Shown here one piece after another: positions 22,840 to 33,765 of a stretch of DNA of 64,000 bases. Numbering within the stretch: position 1 is the first letter of the stretch; every line of letters begins with the position of its first letter. A model generated the notes under the pieces. The model made no database searches and was not told where the DNA came from. It saw only the letters and a list, made by a program, of their open reading frames with translations. Where the stretch lies: contig NC_030384.2 in NCBI RefSeq assembly GCF_001625215.2, positions 37,730,390 to 37,794,389 on the forward strand, read 5' to 3'. The stretch comes from Daucus carota subsp. sativus (Eukaryota; Streptophyta; Magnoliopsida; Apiales; Apiaceae). The position numbers and the translations under genes are program-made.

Positions 22840-25800
22840 TTATATTAGTCGGTTGGTTCTCGATATGCTTTATTGTACTTCACTTTCTAGTGAAATTTTT
22901 TAATTATTACATTGATATGTTATGTGATTGAAGGGGTCTGCAAGTCAAGGGGGTGATGTAATGAAAATGAAAAGAGCTGTGCATGAGGAGATCATTAATA
23001 AAGAACATCAGAAACACTCCAGAGAGTGTGCAGAAAAGGTGAACTTGATGTTTTGAACATATGAGTAGACATTTTTGACTTCATCAGCATGATAGGACTT
23101 AGTCACATATATACAGCAACTATCGTACTCGTATTATCATCTTGTTTTGTATTCTTAGAGCAAGTAACAAAATATATCTGTCAAACTGTTAAGCACTTGA
23201 GGGAGCTGCTGAGTGCTGAGACAGGCTTGCAAATGCTGAAAAATTAGACATTTGTTATTTTGTCACCGAGTTTTCCAGGGTGTGATTCTGAAGTTAGAAG
23301 ATAAGATGATAATGTTCAGATACTTGTGTCCTCCGTATAGGTCCTTAGTCATGTGCGATTGCCCGGAGCCAACTCTAATATCTTATGCCTCTTCTCTTAT
23401 TTTATAATTTCTGCCTCGTAGAGATTGGTTTTGTACTTTTGCCTGAATTTTCCTGATCTTCCCTTGTAGGATCCCTTTCAATAATGTAGTGATTGTACAT
23501 TTGTATAATCTGCTCAGGGCATCTTAAAGATTAATGCCCAGTGGCAGCCAATGTTTAAATACCTTACTTTATGGAGCTGATTTTAACTGTGACAACATGT
23601 AAAATGTTATATAATGTTTTTTAGATCTCATATTGTGAGCTAACCTTATTGTATTGTGCACAGAAATATGAAATGGATGATGATATGGATGAAGTTATGG
23701 AAAACGTTCCTACAGCTGGCATTGAAAAGAAAGGTTTGTCCTTGGCTAACTCTTTATCGCATGTTTCGGTCTTGTTTGTTCTATGTTTCTTGTATATTCT
23801 TCATCAGAGTTTTTACATGGTTAACTTTTGCATTGCTAAATCTTTATGAGCCACCATATTAGAGATCATTATATGAGTGGTAGAGGAATCAACTATGAAA
23901 TAAATACCCTTAAGAAGTATCATTTGTCGCTTTTACTTTTGGTGATAGGCTGAAAACTCCATATACTCAATTGGATTATTCAGCCAATGCTATAAAGGAG
24001 TTTTAGTGTGGTTTCCCTTGAATTACAGCCCAGGGGAACCTAATAGCATTTTTGTTTATATGTTGGGCATCAGAAACTGCAAACATGTACATGTTGTAGA
24101 CTTGTAGTAAGCCATCTCACCGACGTAGTATAACAATCATTTGCTACTTTAATGTGACAAGAATAGTAGTCCGCCAGCATATTTAAGTAATATTGTACCC
24201 AGTGTGATGTAAAAAATAATCTGTGGAATTTCAGATGTACAAACCACGTGTTTGGTTATTAACTTATACAGAAATAGATCAGTAATCCTCTTGTGGTTAT
24301 GCTGTTGCATTTTGACTGTGCTTAGACGTTATTGTAATACAAGTGAATAAGTAATGGTTTTTGCTGTTAGGATGTAATTCCTAATTAACATCTCATGTTT
24401 GTGTAATGCTTGCAATGCTTGTGAGACATGCTCGTATACTGTGTTCATTTTTTTATTCTTGGCAGTTTATTAATGAAAAATAAATGGGCAAAATTTGTTC
24501 ATTTTACTAGTTTCTGGTTCTAAAAGGAAGGCAAAGAGCTTCAAGGATGAGGAGTACTTCATAAGTTCCGTGCCAACAAACCAAGTAAGATTATTTTGTC
24601 AGGAAATAAGAAATTTTAGAGTTGAACAGAAAACCATATTATGCTACAGGCTTGACAAAAAACTTGCCCCATCGTCTGTGTTCTGTAAAGTGATTGTGTT
24701 TCTCCTGTATCTTTGCGTGTTTCTGAGAATGATGGTTGTAACAATTCCACCTGCCAGAACACGTTGTTCAGTAAACTATTAACTTCTTTGTGGTTAATCA
24801 TTTCAGCATTATGAGGCAGGACTTTCAGAAAAGGGCAGCAGAGGGTTTGAATCTAATAGGTAAAGCTTTTTTGCCTGTTTATCTACTTTATAAGCATTTA
24901 TTTATTATGTAATTAAACTGTGCTGGCCTTTGAACTGCTATCCTATTCGAGGACTTGGTTGGTTTGAATTTAGTTCCTTTTGCTAGTTGATATTCAATCT
25001 GTATATGATAAGATATGGAACAAATGGAATCGAAATAGGTATCATTGGCGCCAGGTTGTTAAAAGGAGTTACTTAAGATGCTGTCACGAAGTAAATCATT
25101 ATAAATGTAATGAATTGTCGTATTTATTTAAATTTTTGGAAGTTGGGCTTATACTTGATTGTCATGGTATTGAAGTAAATCCATATCCTTTTTTTAGGGA
25201 ATTATGAATATGTCATTTGGATAGTGTAAAATGAAGCCCTGTTCCTAAATATACCATAGGATTATCTTATATGAATGTTCTTTATCTGAATAACCGTTTT
25301 GTTGTATTTCTTTGTTTTTTTACATTTTAATGAATTAGGTATTTTATAAAGGTTACTTGGCAGATTTTATAACTTTAGTTAAAAAGCGTCAATGATTTTA
25401 CGAAGTTTAGAATGAAAAAGGATCATGTAAGATTTCATGGTTATCACATGGGCAGTATTGTGCAAAAATATTTTATTTTAATATAATACAAGCATATAAT
25501 TATTTTTTTACTTCATATTTAAACTAGGAAACAGATGTGTTTATTATGTATTCTATCAAATAAATCTATGTACATTACAGACTTGTCGACTTGTTATAAC
25601 TAGTCTTCTGGAAGGCACTCAAGTGGCTCAAGGGACTTGGCATCGTGATAAGTAATTACCAACAAAACCACACTTATGGTTTTGGTGCATAGCACTCATG
25701 GAAAAATAATTCTTGACACATAGCACTTGTGGAAATGAGTAGGTGCTTTTGTTTTTTTCCCGTTTTAAAATTGGATATCGTCTCTGATTACAAATCTGAA

Positions 25801-27696
25801 ATGGTCTTGCTATCGGTCATTGATCTTGTGTAAGGAGATATATTCCCCACATCTCCTATTTTTGTTTCTTGGAATCAATAATTAGAAACTCTAGGTTGTA
25901 ACCTTTCCTGCATCATTTTGTTGTTGATCAATGATATAGGTTAGATGCTGATGTTCTGGATCTAGCTGCGGATGATAATAGTGGGCTGCAGAAACAAAAG
26001 GCATCATATCACTGGGACAAGGTTTATAACTATATATGTTCATGTATTGATTAGTCAATTTGGTCACTCAATCTCTCCCTTACAAATGATTTAAATTTTA
26101 TGGATGACAGAGAAGTAAGAAATACATCAAGCTAAACAGTGGGGACCGTGTAACAGCTAGTGGAAAGGTAAGTGATATCTCACTTGCATGAGTCCGATGA
26201 TTCAGTTAAGGATAAAGCATCCCCGTTCACATTTGATTGGTAGAAACTTGTATGATACGTTCTTAGCTGAAAGGTTTAGGTGGTGATCTTATAAGGAAGC
26301 AAGAGCCAATTTGGAGTAGATACTGTAAAGTATCATTTTTGGAAAGACCCAAATGGAGTATTTAGTGTCACGCTTGTAACGTTTTCATTATTGGCAACTT
26401 TTAGTACTTACATTAACATGTGCAGGAGTGGTTTTTTCCTGGATTGTAGGTCTAGATTATTTTCCTTTAGTTTTTTGCACAAGTAGAAAGAAGACTTGAT
26501 GAAATCAATTAGCAAGAGCAAAGACTCGAATAATATTTGAATACGTGATGCAAATTATTGATATATATATAGATATAGATAATGTTATACTTTTCTCTGT
26601 GTCTTGTTTAAAACAAAGATAATTCTGATTGAGGTTGTTACTACTCTATATTATTTACCAGGATATTTTTCAAAACTTAAATGTAAATAATGGTGTGCAG
26701 GTGAAGACTGAAAGTGGCGCAAAAGTCAAAGCTAATAAGACTGGGATATACAAAAGATGGAAAGAAAGGTCACACAATACAATATCTTCCCGAGGAACAA
26801 GTCGTGATGGCGGTGCTGAAGAACCTACGAATATTGCAGGTAAATCCTTTTGAATCACCGTGGTGTCTAACTAATATGTCTTTCCTACTATAGATTTTAT
26901 TTCGGTGTTGGTTGTTATTAAGCATATTCCCCATTTCAAGTTGCATGCACTTGGACAAAATGTGTGGCATGACTATAGTTATCAGATCTGATGGTACACT
27001 AGGGTTGCTTAGGCACAGGTGTGCACCTCAACATATATTTCAGTGTCGAAATGACAAAATGTGTGAAATGAATATTTCAGTGTCACATTTATGCGCACAT
27101 TTATGTTGCGTGTGGTTGGAGTGAATGTATTCGGAAGGAATGGAATGAAATTTGAACTATGTTGGGGATAATTGTTAATAAATTCCATTCCTTATCCCCT
27201 ATACTAGATAGCACACCCCCAATTTGGGAAGGAATGCTTCATTCCTCATATACTTGGTTTCTTTTCAAATTTCATCATAACAAACTTGTACTCACTCAAT
27301 TATTTTTCTTCAAAACTTCCCTCCTACCTCTGTTATCTTTATTTATTTTTAGTCATTCCATTCTATTGTCCCTAACCACATTCTATTGTCCCTAACCAAA
27401 CACGACATTAGGATTTGTCTTCAATCATGAGTAAAACAAAATGCAATTGGTCTCTAACATGGATTATTCTGTTAGGTGCTCGGGGGCGTATGGATAGCAG
27501 AAGGTTTAAAGGTGGAAAACAACGGCAGTCTATACCTAATGCTCATGTGCGTTCGGAATTGAAAAACAATGAACAAGTTCGGAAGGAAAGGCAAAAGAAA
27601 GCAACCAAGCTTCAACAATTAAAGAGTAATCCCAAGAGGGGTAAAAAATTTGGTAAAGGGGGGAAAAATGGCAAGAGAGGAGGAAAGTCAAGGTAA
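13363..27696 (+). CDS. RH29: DEAD-box ATP-dependent RNA helicase 29 (Dbp10/DDX54 family)
   Basis: Probable nucleolar RNA helicase; the yeast relative Dbp10 acts in 60S ribosome assembly (family knowledge). Eleven exons: 13363-13741, 21365-22526, 22630-22687, 22934-23038, 23664-23733, 24511-24584, 24807-24859, 25940-26021, 26111-26167, 26701-26839, 27476-27696. They sum to 2400 nt (799 aa), close to Arabidopsis RH29. Q motif near residues 30-55 (GFESLG, PTPIQ), motif I ARTGSGKT 72-79, [16 protein letters not shown] 181-184, SAT 212-214, [13 protein letters not shown], then a DBP10-type C-terminal region and a Lys/Gly-rich tail. The start ATG is followed by a basic leader. Intron 1 is 7.6 kb because of a rearranged gypsy element and a hAT element; intron 10 contains a Tourist MITE. 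All splice sites are GT-AG and no coding damage was seen, so the gene looks functional. Confidence 0.93.
14194..14370 (-). mobile_element. Outer LTR-end segment (R/U5-like), left copy
   Basis: About 177 bp, nearly identical to the ends of the two 764-bp arms. In minus orientation it runs from ATTGAAAATAC to CCGGTGTCA. Here it is preceded by KIN-4C piece 2 instead of piece 1. The abrupt shared boundary in copies with different neighbours suggests it is a natural unit of the LTR, possibly R-U5. Confidence 0.8.
14371..14620 (-). pseudogene. Captured KIN-4C kinesin fragment, piece 2 (coiled-coil region)
   Basis: Directly fused in frame to the RT, this codes for a coiled-coil stretch ([13 protein letters not shown], then [17 protein letters not shown] and [10 protein letters not shown]) that I recognise as the stalk of plant kinesin-4 of the KIN-4C type. 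Near 14430 a 2-nt loss shifts the frame so that translation stops at 14416; the kinesin reading resumes in another frame up to QKLK. It then joins the LTR-end sequence at about 14370. It follows KIN-4C piece 1 in the native protein order. No introns interrupt it, which suggests capture from spliced RNA. Confidence 0.82.
14621..17301 (-). pseudogene. Ty3/gypsy gag-protease-reverse transcriptase, interrupted by a stop
   Basis: Single-frame Gag-Pol part of the retroelement. The frame opens with ATG at 17301-17299, directly after the primer binding site. It contains a retrotransposon gag domain, then an in-frame TGA at 16650-16648, then continues in the same frame with a CCHC zinc knuckle ([14 protein letters not shown]), an aspartic protease-like DGGS site and a reverse transcriptase with YFDDI. 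The RT frame reaches FEVD near 14625 and passes directly into kinesin-derived sequence, with no RNase H or integrase downstream. The internal TGA and the fusion mean it cannot make a normal polyprotein. Confidence 0.9.
17302..17314 (-). other. Primer binding site for initiator tRNA-Met
   Basis: On the minus strand TGGTATCAGAGCC follows the LTR terminus CA by a few bases, the standard plant LTR-retrotransposon PBS complementary to the 3' end of tRNA-iMet. The gag ATG begins immediately after it, so this gag has essentially no leader. It fixes the internal copy at 17318-18081 as a functional-type 5' LTR for gag. Confidence 0.88.
17318..18081 (-). mobile_element. Internal 764-bp LTR containing KIN-4C piece 1
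   Basis: In minus orientation it starts TGAGGATATTTTGAGTC and ends GGTGTCA. It lies between the end of the integrase frame and the PBS, so it serves at once as the 3' LTR of the RNase H-integrase block and the 5' LTR of the gag block. About 500 bp of its middle is kinesin coding sequence. It is an inverted copy, of exactly equal length, of 19726-20489. Confidence 0.85.
17497..17998 (-). pseudogene. Captured KIN-4C kinesin fragment, piece 1 (minus-strand copy)
   Basis: Uninterrupted frame running from [16 protein letters not shown] through [19 protein letters not shown] to DTDGEAE, matching the region after the motor domain of plant KIN-4C kinesin. KIN-4 genes are intron-rich, so the absence of introns over about 165 codons points to capture of processed mRNA. 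After GEAE the frame runs into LTR-end sequence and stops. There is no motor domain and no independent start, so it is not a functional kinesin. Confidence 0.85.
18082..19714 (-). pseudogene. Ty3/gypsy RNase H-integrase block, displaced and broken
   Basis: Second half of pol. RNase H-like sequence begins at the 19.7-kb edge with NVGIGAVL in one frame, then shifts by one base into [15 protein letters not shown], so the start is frameshifted. Then come an HHCC zinc site (H-x-H with CRVC), the DDE core ([15 protein letters not shown], and HPQTDGQTE with the Glu downstream) and a GPF-type C-terminal module. A TGA at 18369-18367 interrupts the frame; the C-terminal part remains open afterwards up to about 18089. 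No chromodomain is seen. It belongs downstream of the RT at 14.6 kb but lies on the other side of the LTR. Confidence 0.88.
19726..20489 (+). mobile_element. Inverted 764-bp LTR arm with KIN-4C piece 1, right end of the insertion
   Basis: Reverse-complement partner of 17318-18081, same length, encoding an identical 171-residue open frame. Its start TGAGGATATTTTGAG is joined to the 5' side of the RNase H block, with an extra 11-bp TGAGGATATTT copy at 19715-19725. Its end CCGGTGTCA is the outer border beside the TTCTT target duplication. With its partner it forms a large inverted repeat around a loop of about 1.6 kb. Confidence 0.87.
19809..20313 (+). pseudogene. Captured KIN-4C kinesin fragment, piece 1 (plus-strand copy)
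   Basis: The predicted protein is identical to the minus-strand copy at 17497-17998, but this one is in the sense direction of the host RH29 gene. It contains the coiled-coil frame from VNRDP to GEAE with no introns and no motor domain. Being in sense orientation inside the RH29 intron, it could in principle be spliced as a cryptic exon, but no proof is visible. Confidence 0.83.
20523..21265. mobile_element. Non-autonomous hAT-type element
   Basis: The 743-bp element has termini TAGGGCTGTAAA and TTTACAGCCCTA and a perfect 8-bp target duplication ATCAAGAG (20515-20522 and 21266-21273), as expected for hAT transposons. The interior is full of GATCCGGGT/GGATCATAT-type short motifs on both strands and has no coding frame. 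It sits 28 bp from the gypsy insertion in RH29 intron 1. Confidence 0.92.
22800..22846. repeat. TA dinucleotide microsatellite
   Basis: An (AT)n run of about 45 bp with two TTT interruptions in RH29 intron 3. A shorter GT run lies at about 13761-13778 in intron 1. Confidence 0.9.
27104..27407. mobile_element. Tourist-like MITE (PIF/Harbinger) in RH29 intron 10
   Basis: 304 bp. Termini TGTTGCGTGTGGTT and AACCAAACACGACA form imperfect inverted repeats. A TTA target triplet is present on both sides (27101-27103 and 27408-27410), the Harbinger signature. Near the right end ATTCTATTGTCCCTAACCA is tandemly repeated. Confidence 0.78.
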
Positions 27697-29505
27697 TTGA
27701 ACACGAGAGACTTGGTTGTTTTGCTCCCTCTGTGCTCCGGGGGTAACAAATTTTTTTTGAAGATGTAACAAGTTACTTGAAAAATATACATTTTTAAACT
27801 GAGAGGTAATTGCATACTATTATAATTATAATTTTAAAATGGACGTATATCAGTACTTCAAAAAATAAAATTAAAATTCGGCGTTTCCATTAAAATGAGG
27901 GAAAACGAGAATTTAACATTTTATTTTCAAAATTTCAAATTACACTAATAATTGAAATTTTTACCACGGTATTGTATCAAGAAGTTTTAAGCTCAGGGGA
28001 CGGCGTCTTATTAAAAAGCTAATATCAAATTCAAAAACAAGTATTTGTTATACTCCCCTGTTAACTAGTATTTGTTACCCCCCTGTTTAGGCCCAGCTAC
28101 TTCACACGCATTTTAATATTTTTATAAAATATATTTTGGTCAAATATTTTAATTTTTTTTTCGAATGAAAATTTAAAACTTTATGTAAAACAAGAAATTT
28201 TTTTTTAAGAAAAGTGAATTTTATATTTTATATGCATTTTGTTTTTGTCATAATTTTATATGCACTTTAAGGGCTCGTTTGGTTGGGAGGTAAGAGGAAT
28301 CTGTATGTGTGTGAAATCACTCAAACCCATATATGGTGTTTGGTTGGATTTTTTTTATCTTCATACCCATACCTGAAACGCTCAGATCTTGACTTTTTGA
28401 AACCCAAGTGGAGGGGTGGGTAGGAGATGTTGGTATTTATATCAGTATTAATATTTTTTTCTTATATTTTGAAAAAATATTAATAATAATAAAAGAATAT
28501 TTATATGTGCAAATAAATGTTATTAATAATAACAAAAATATTTATAATTTTTTATTTAATAAAATATTTTAATTTAATCAATAACATGATAATATATTAA
28601 ATTAAATAGATTCATTCCAACACTCAACCAAACAGAAGATATCAGAAATGATACCTTAACCGCATACCACCCCAAACCGATACTTAATTCCAACCCGATA
28701 CCGTTCCACGAACCAAACGACTCCTAGAATATGTGTCCGTGGTTGAAAAAGAGTGCAAAATCAACAAATATTTTACAATCATGTTAAGTTATGTGAAAAG
28801 ATATTTTACTTTAATGTGCCCGATATGTTAAAAAAATAAGAATTCAAATATGAAAGTTAAAAATACATTGTGGTGTTAATAGCAATGATCAATTAAATTT
28901 ATTTAAATTTATCGACTAATCTAGTAAAATATTTTTTTTAAATATTCTCTATTATACATTCGTAAATTTTATATGATAGGTCCATATATAATTTAATAAA
29001 ATTTATGTTTATTTTATATATATAGAGAGAGAAAGACATAATACTATAATTCAAAGTTTATTTTGTGAAAACGTAACTTATCGAAATTTATTAAATTGAT
29101 ACATGGATGGCAAATAGGCAACACCATCCATAATATATGCAAGTGTCATGGCCCATCCATTAGCCTAATGGGCTACAACCCTACTCACAGGAATCAGGGC
29201 CTGCCATTTTCCAGGACCAGGCCCACAGACAGCACAAAAAGGCAGTGTTCTTGCAAAGTGACAGTTAAAAAACTGTTTCCTCCCGCGGAAAAGTTAAATA
29301 AAAAGCATGTTCACAATATTTATTATCTCCTTCAGAACCTGGAAAGCTAGGTTCATCTCGTGGGTTTTAATCACTTCGCTCTCTTTAACTTTTCATATTT
29401 TTTTTCAAGTTTCTTTTTCTACTTCTTTCTCTCTGTCTTTTGCTGTATATCACACTGTGTGTTCATCAACCATCCGGAGAGAAGCTTCGAGATTTTGGAG
29501 GTACA
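27697..29505. other. Intergenic region between RH29 and the DnaJ gene
   Basis: It contains the RH29 3' UTR, a MITE-like block (28271-28725) and the DnaJ promoter. AT-rich; no gene supported. The stretch 29330-29505 is pyrimidine-rich and probably the DnaJ 5' UTR. Confidence 0.5.
28271..28725. mobile_element. Probable MITE with GGGCTCGTTTGGTT-type ends
   Basis: The left end GGGCTCGTTTGGTTGG faces a right end CGAACCAAACGACTCC. Such ends are common in plant hAT or Harbinger MITEs. I could not define a clean target duplication, so the borders are approximate. Confidence 0.55.
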
Positions 29506-32500
29506 ATGGTGAAGGAAACGGAATACTATGATGTTCTTGGTGTTATTCCGGCTGCTTCGGAGGAGGAGATTAGGAAAGCTTATTATCTCAAGGTCTTGAA
29601 TTTTTATATATTTTTGGTTCATGTTTTTATATCATGCATGTTGTTTGATTGAGTTGCGGCTTTGATTATTAAATTCTGGTATTTGTTATATTAGAGAGAA
29701 ATTAAATTATTGAGACTCGGGTTGGTTTGTCAATTGTCAGTTTCCGTTGAGTAAATTACTGTCTTCCTAAAATCTCAAGATGTTAGGATAATGTATTAAC
29801 AGATGTCACATGACGATGTAACTGATGATTATGTGAGACTATATACATCAAGTGTTGATCTGTCAATCTCATGAGCTTTGAGGCAGTAGTAATGTCTTCC
29901 AAGCATCTTTATTATAAAGATTTTCCTGGATTTAATAAAATTTGTTAGTTAAAAAATATGTAAATTAAAAAGATTAAAAAAAATGAAAATACAATTTAAT
30001 CTAGGGTGGCGCTCATACTTTTGTCATCTAGGTAGATTCATATGGATACAAGAATTTTTTGTATCATTATTTTTTTAAGAGTTGTATAATTACATTTACT
30101 GTTGCAGGCAAGACAGGTTCATCCTGATAAAAATCCAAATGACCCTAGGGCAGCTGAGAGATTTCAGGCAAGTTCATTTCTTCCTTGGACAAATAGTTGA
30201 TAGCAAAAGTAGATTACTATGAGTTGATGTGATTTGGGTTTTTAAGAGGCAACTCAGACGTCTGCAGGTACTAGGTGAAGCTTATCAGGTTTTGAGTGAT
30301 CCAGTGCAAAGGGATGCATATGACCGCAATGGAAAGTATTGCATATCTAAGTAAGCATCTTCTTTATATGCTCATGTTTGACAATGTGAGGTATAATAAG
30401 GCAATTGATTAGGAAATCAGTTTGCTAATAACTAGCAAATGTGATTTCCAAGCACGCTTCACATACATTTGGTCACAATATGGAAACATTTGTGCTAGTG
30501 AACATATTCTACAGTCATACTCTTATGTGATGACTTTGGATCAAAATTTTCTTTAGTGTATTCAATGTGTCTGATAAGATTAGTTACATCTCAGGGACAC
30601 CATGCTTGATCCCACTGCTGTCTTTGCTCTTCTGTTTGGAAGTGAGCTTTTCGAAGACTATATTGGACATCTGGCTGTAGCATCAATGGCATCCTCTGAG
30701 TTAGCTAGTGAAAGTGACAATCCAGAAAGATTGAATGAGAAGTTAAAGGCAAGTATTTTTTGACTTAAAAAATTTAGCGATTTTATGATCAGACACTTTA
30801 ATTAGCTATACGATTGTTGTACATACTCCCATAATCAGATGGCTACGTATACACAAACTCGTAGGTAAATCCATCAAGCTAAAAGATACTCAGGTTTACA
30901 GAAGGAAGGTTTTTTTCCTTCCCAAGCTATGAGGTTGATAGGCAGTATTGAAGCTTTTCTGAAAAGATAGCCAGAATTCTAAATGTCTCGTTATAGTCTG
31001 TATATCAAGTATAAATCAGCTCTGTGTGTTATAATGAGGACTCAGCTGCCATAATATCATGTATGAGTCCAACTGGTCTAGTCCTGTTCTGGTTCCAGAT
31101 AGACATTGAAACTAATAAGCTTTATTAACAAGATTTATAATATATGAAGCATGCCAGCATAATCTAGCAACATTTAAAAATCGTATTAATGTCACACATT
31201 GCTATACCATCTACTGAAGGCGGTCCAGAAAGACAGGGAAGATAAACTTGCTGGGAAACTGAAAAACATTCTTCAACAATATGTTCGAGGTGACAGAGAA
31301 GGATTCCAGCACTTCGCTGAAACTGAAGCAGAACGATTGTCACATACAGGTAAACCAACTAGTTTCATTTTCATCACTTGTAAACTAGTATATGTTGCTA
31401 CTCTTAATATACTTTTTATCCACCAAAATTCAATGTGCCCAAATCAATTTAAGTCTTCAGAAATTCTCAACTATCTCAGACTCAGTAGAGATATGTGAGC
31501 AAGTATATCAATCAGACATAAGATCTGATGTACTGAAGTGTAAAAGTATATGTAGCTCTCCAAAAAATGTATATGCATTAGATTAACCATGTTCACAAAC
31601 TTTACTTATTCGATGAACCATCCAATGCTAAATTCCAGCTTTTGGGGTGAACATTTTACATACAATTGGCTACATATATGAGAGGCAGGCTGCACAAGAG
31701 CTTGGAAAGAAAGCTATTTATCTAGGGGTTCCATTTATGGCTGAGTGGGTACGAAATAAAGGGCACTTCTGGAAATCTCAAATTACTGCAGCAAGAGGTA
31801 TTACAGTATCATATAAAAAAGTCATCCTTCAACTTCATCTGCTTTAAAATTGTCATTTGAAGGAAAATATTAGAACACCTGTGAAATGTGAATTTAATGA
31901 GGGCTTTTTTCAGGTGCATTTCAACTGCTGCAACTTCAGGAAGATATTCGTCGCCAGTTTAAGATGGACGGCAGTGGCCCTGAAAATGATCTGGAGTCAC
32001 ATCTACGATTAAACAAGGACACACTTATGAACTCCCTCTGGAAATTAAATGTGGTTGATATCGAAGTAACCCTTTTACACGTATGCCAAATGGTTAGAAC
32101 TTTATCCCAAATTCTGTTTCAGTCACAATGAATGGGCACAATAACCTCTTTTTAATATCAAATAATATAAAACTACGATCCTTACTTGATGCGCTGGGTT
32201 GATCTATAAAATTGCAATCTGCATCAGCAGCAGCAACAAGTTCTTAATCTTTAAGTGGTCATTTTCAGGTTATACTAGAAACTGGTGTTAAGAAGGAAGA
32301 ACTGAAATTGCGCGCTTCTGCCCTTAAATTACTGGGGAAAATTTTTCAGGTTATAGATAATTACGGGTTTTTTAAGTAAATAAGTCATCAAAATATTTTC
32401 TTTTTATTTCCCAACTGAATTTAGGTTTGTGTTACAGAGGGACAAGTATGCTCAAACTAGTGGGACTTCAAAGAAGAAAGTAGCTGAAACCAGTTCAGAC

Positions 32501-32715
32501 AGTAGTGATGACGAGGATACACCAAGAGCACTCAATTATCGAGCTCCTCTAGTAACACAGGTATACTTTTTGGTTCTTGATGCGCCTGTAAATACTAAGA
32601 ATGGATGTAATGACTTGGATTTTCCATCTCCCAGGGCATTGGGAGACTCTTTAGGTGTCTGTGCAATCCGGCTTTTGATGTGGATGATGAAGAGATTGTG
32701 TATAGAAGCAAATGA
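29506..32715 (+). CDS. DnaJ-domain chaperone (plant J protein with DnaJ-X domain)
   Basis: Type C J-domain protein that would stimulate Hsp70 ATPase. Ten exons: 29506-29592, 30108-30167, 30268-30350, 30595-30748, 31220-31349, 31639-31797, 31914-32092, 32269-32349, 32438-32560, 32635-32715; 378 aa in frame. The J domain is at residues 1-75 (YYDVLGV, the HPD loop, YQVLSDP, RDAYD). A plant-specific DnaJ-X region follows ([10 protein letters not shown], then [20 protein letters not shown] and [10 protein letters not shown]), then an acidic/Ser patch and a conserved tail ending [10 protein letters not shown]. Introns after exons 2 and 4 use GC donors (CAG|GCAAGT and AAG|GCAAGT). The ATG lies in the context GTACAATGGT and opens [12 protein letters not shown], the usual start of this family. 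It resembles Arabidopsis At1g76700/At1g21080-type proteins from memory. The last two exons are the least certain. Confidence 0.9.
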
Positions 32716-33765
32716 TAAATGTTGACGCGTAACACCTGCACAAATGATTCTAATGCATGTCCCATAGAAACAGAAAGGCACAAGGCTTTGACAAATGAAC
32801 TGTATCTTTGTGTATTTTGCACAGAATGTATCACCAATATTTTTTTTTAAATCAGATTGCACATTATATATATATACACCTCTTTCCTCCCAACCAACAC
32901 ATTGCAAATTTTTACTTATGCCAAAGTTTCATATACAGACTACAGTCATTAGTTGCAGCCTGCTGATACTGTGATACTCAGATGTCAGTGGTATACAAGG
33001 TTGAGGGCTGAAGTCTGGAAGTTATTCGTATAACCGCAAAATAGTTAGAGGAATTCCATCTAAACGAATGTAACCATTGCCTTAACCACTTGACTCTGAA
33101 ACTAATATTATTAAGCATCTTTCTACAAGCTGCAAACTCTCTGAAATCCATGGTTCCGACCCTGACAGAAGGAATGTAGTATAAAATTAGTAAACGCTCA
33201 TCGTTACAGGCAATTGCATCCATCAAGAGAGAGGTGTCAGGATATACTGATGTCGAATGGAGTTCATTTTGCACAACTTTTTACAATCATTGCACGTTCA
33301 TTAATTCAATTTATTTGAGTATATAATAATTAATATGACAAATTTATTAAATTCTGTGGAAAGAAATGGCAAATATTTTTGTAAGTGGAAAAGAATGGAA
33401 CATGTCACTTAGAAAAAAGGAAATAGAAAGTGTGGAGTGTGCATAATCTAGTAGGGTAAGCTCCAGAAGAATGAGTGGTAGTTGATGCATTTCAAGATAT
33501 CCCTAGCTCCTTGCAATATCTCTACACCAACATCTCAAAAACAGAACATGAAAATACTTGCAAATAAAATATTTTTAAAATTTGGAACCCTCAGAAGTTT
33601 GCTCACACTGCATCCACACAAACCCACATTCTCTCTTTAAAAATTGTGTCACATAGTAATACACAGAAGATAGACAAGGGAAGTGAAAAACCTGATAATG
33701 GTGGGAGGTTGGTGTTTGAAGAAAAGAAGCTAGAGGGCTCTGGGGAGGATGAGTTTGCTGCTCTT
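32716..33765. other. Intergenic region, DnaJ 3' end and SGRL 5' end
   Basis: No further gene is seen. It holds the DnaJ 3' UTR and the putative SGRL promoter. A frame continuous with SGRL extends upstream to about 33646 but opens with GTG, not ATG, so it is treated as 5' UTR. Confidence 0.5.

Noticed and set aside
33646-33765. N-terminal extension of SGRL
   Set aside because: The frame is open but starts at GTG. The family protein begins near the ATG at 33766, followed by a plausible transit peptide.
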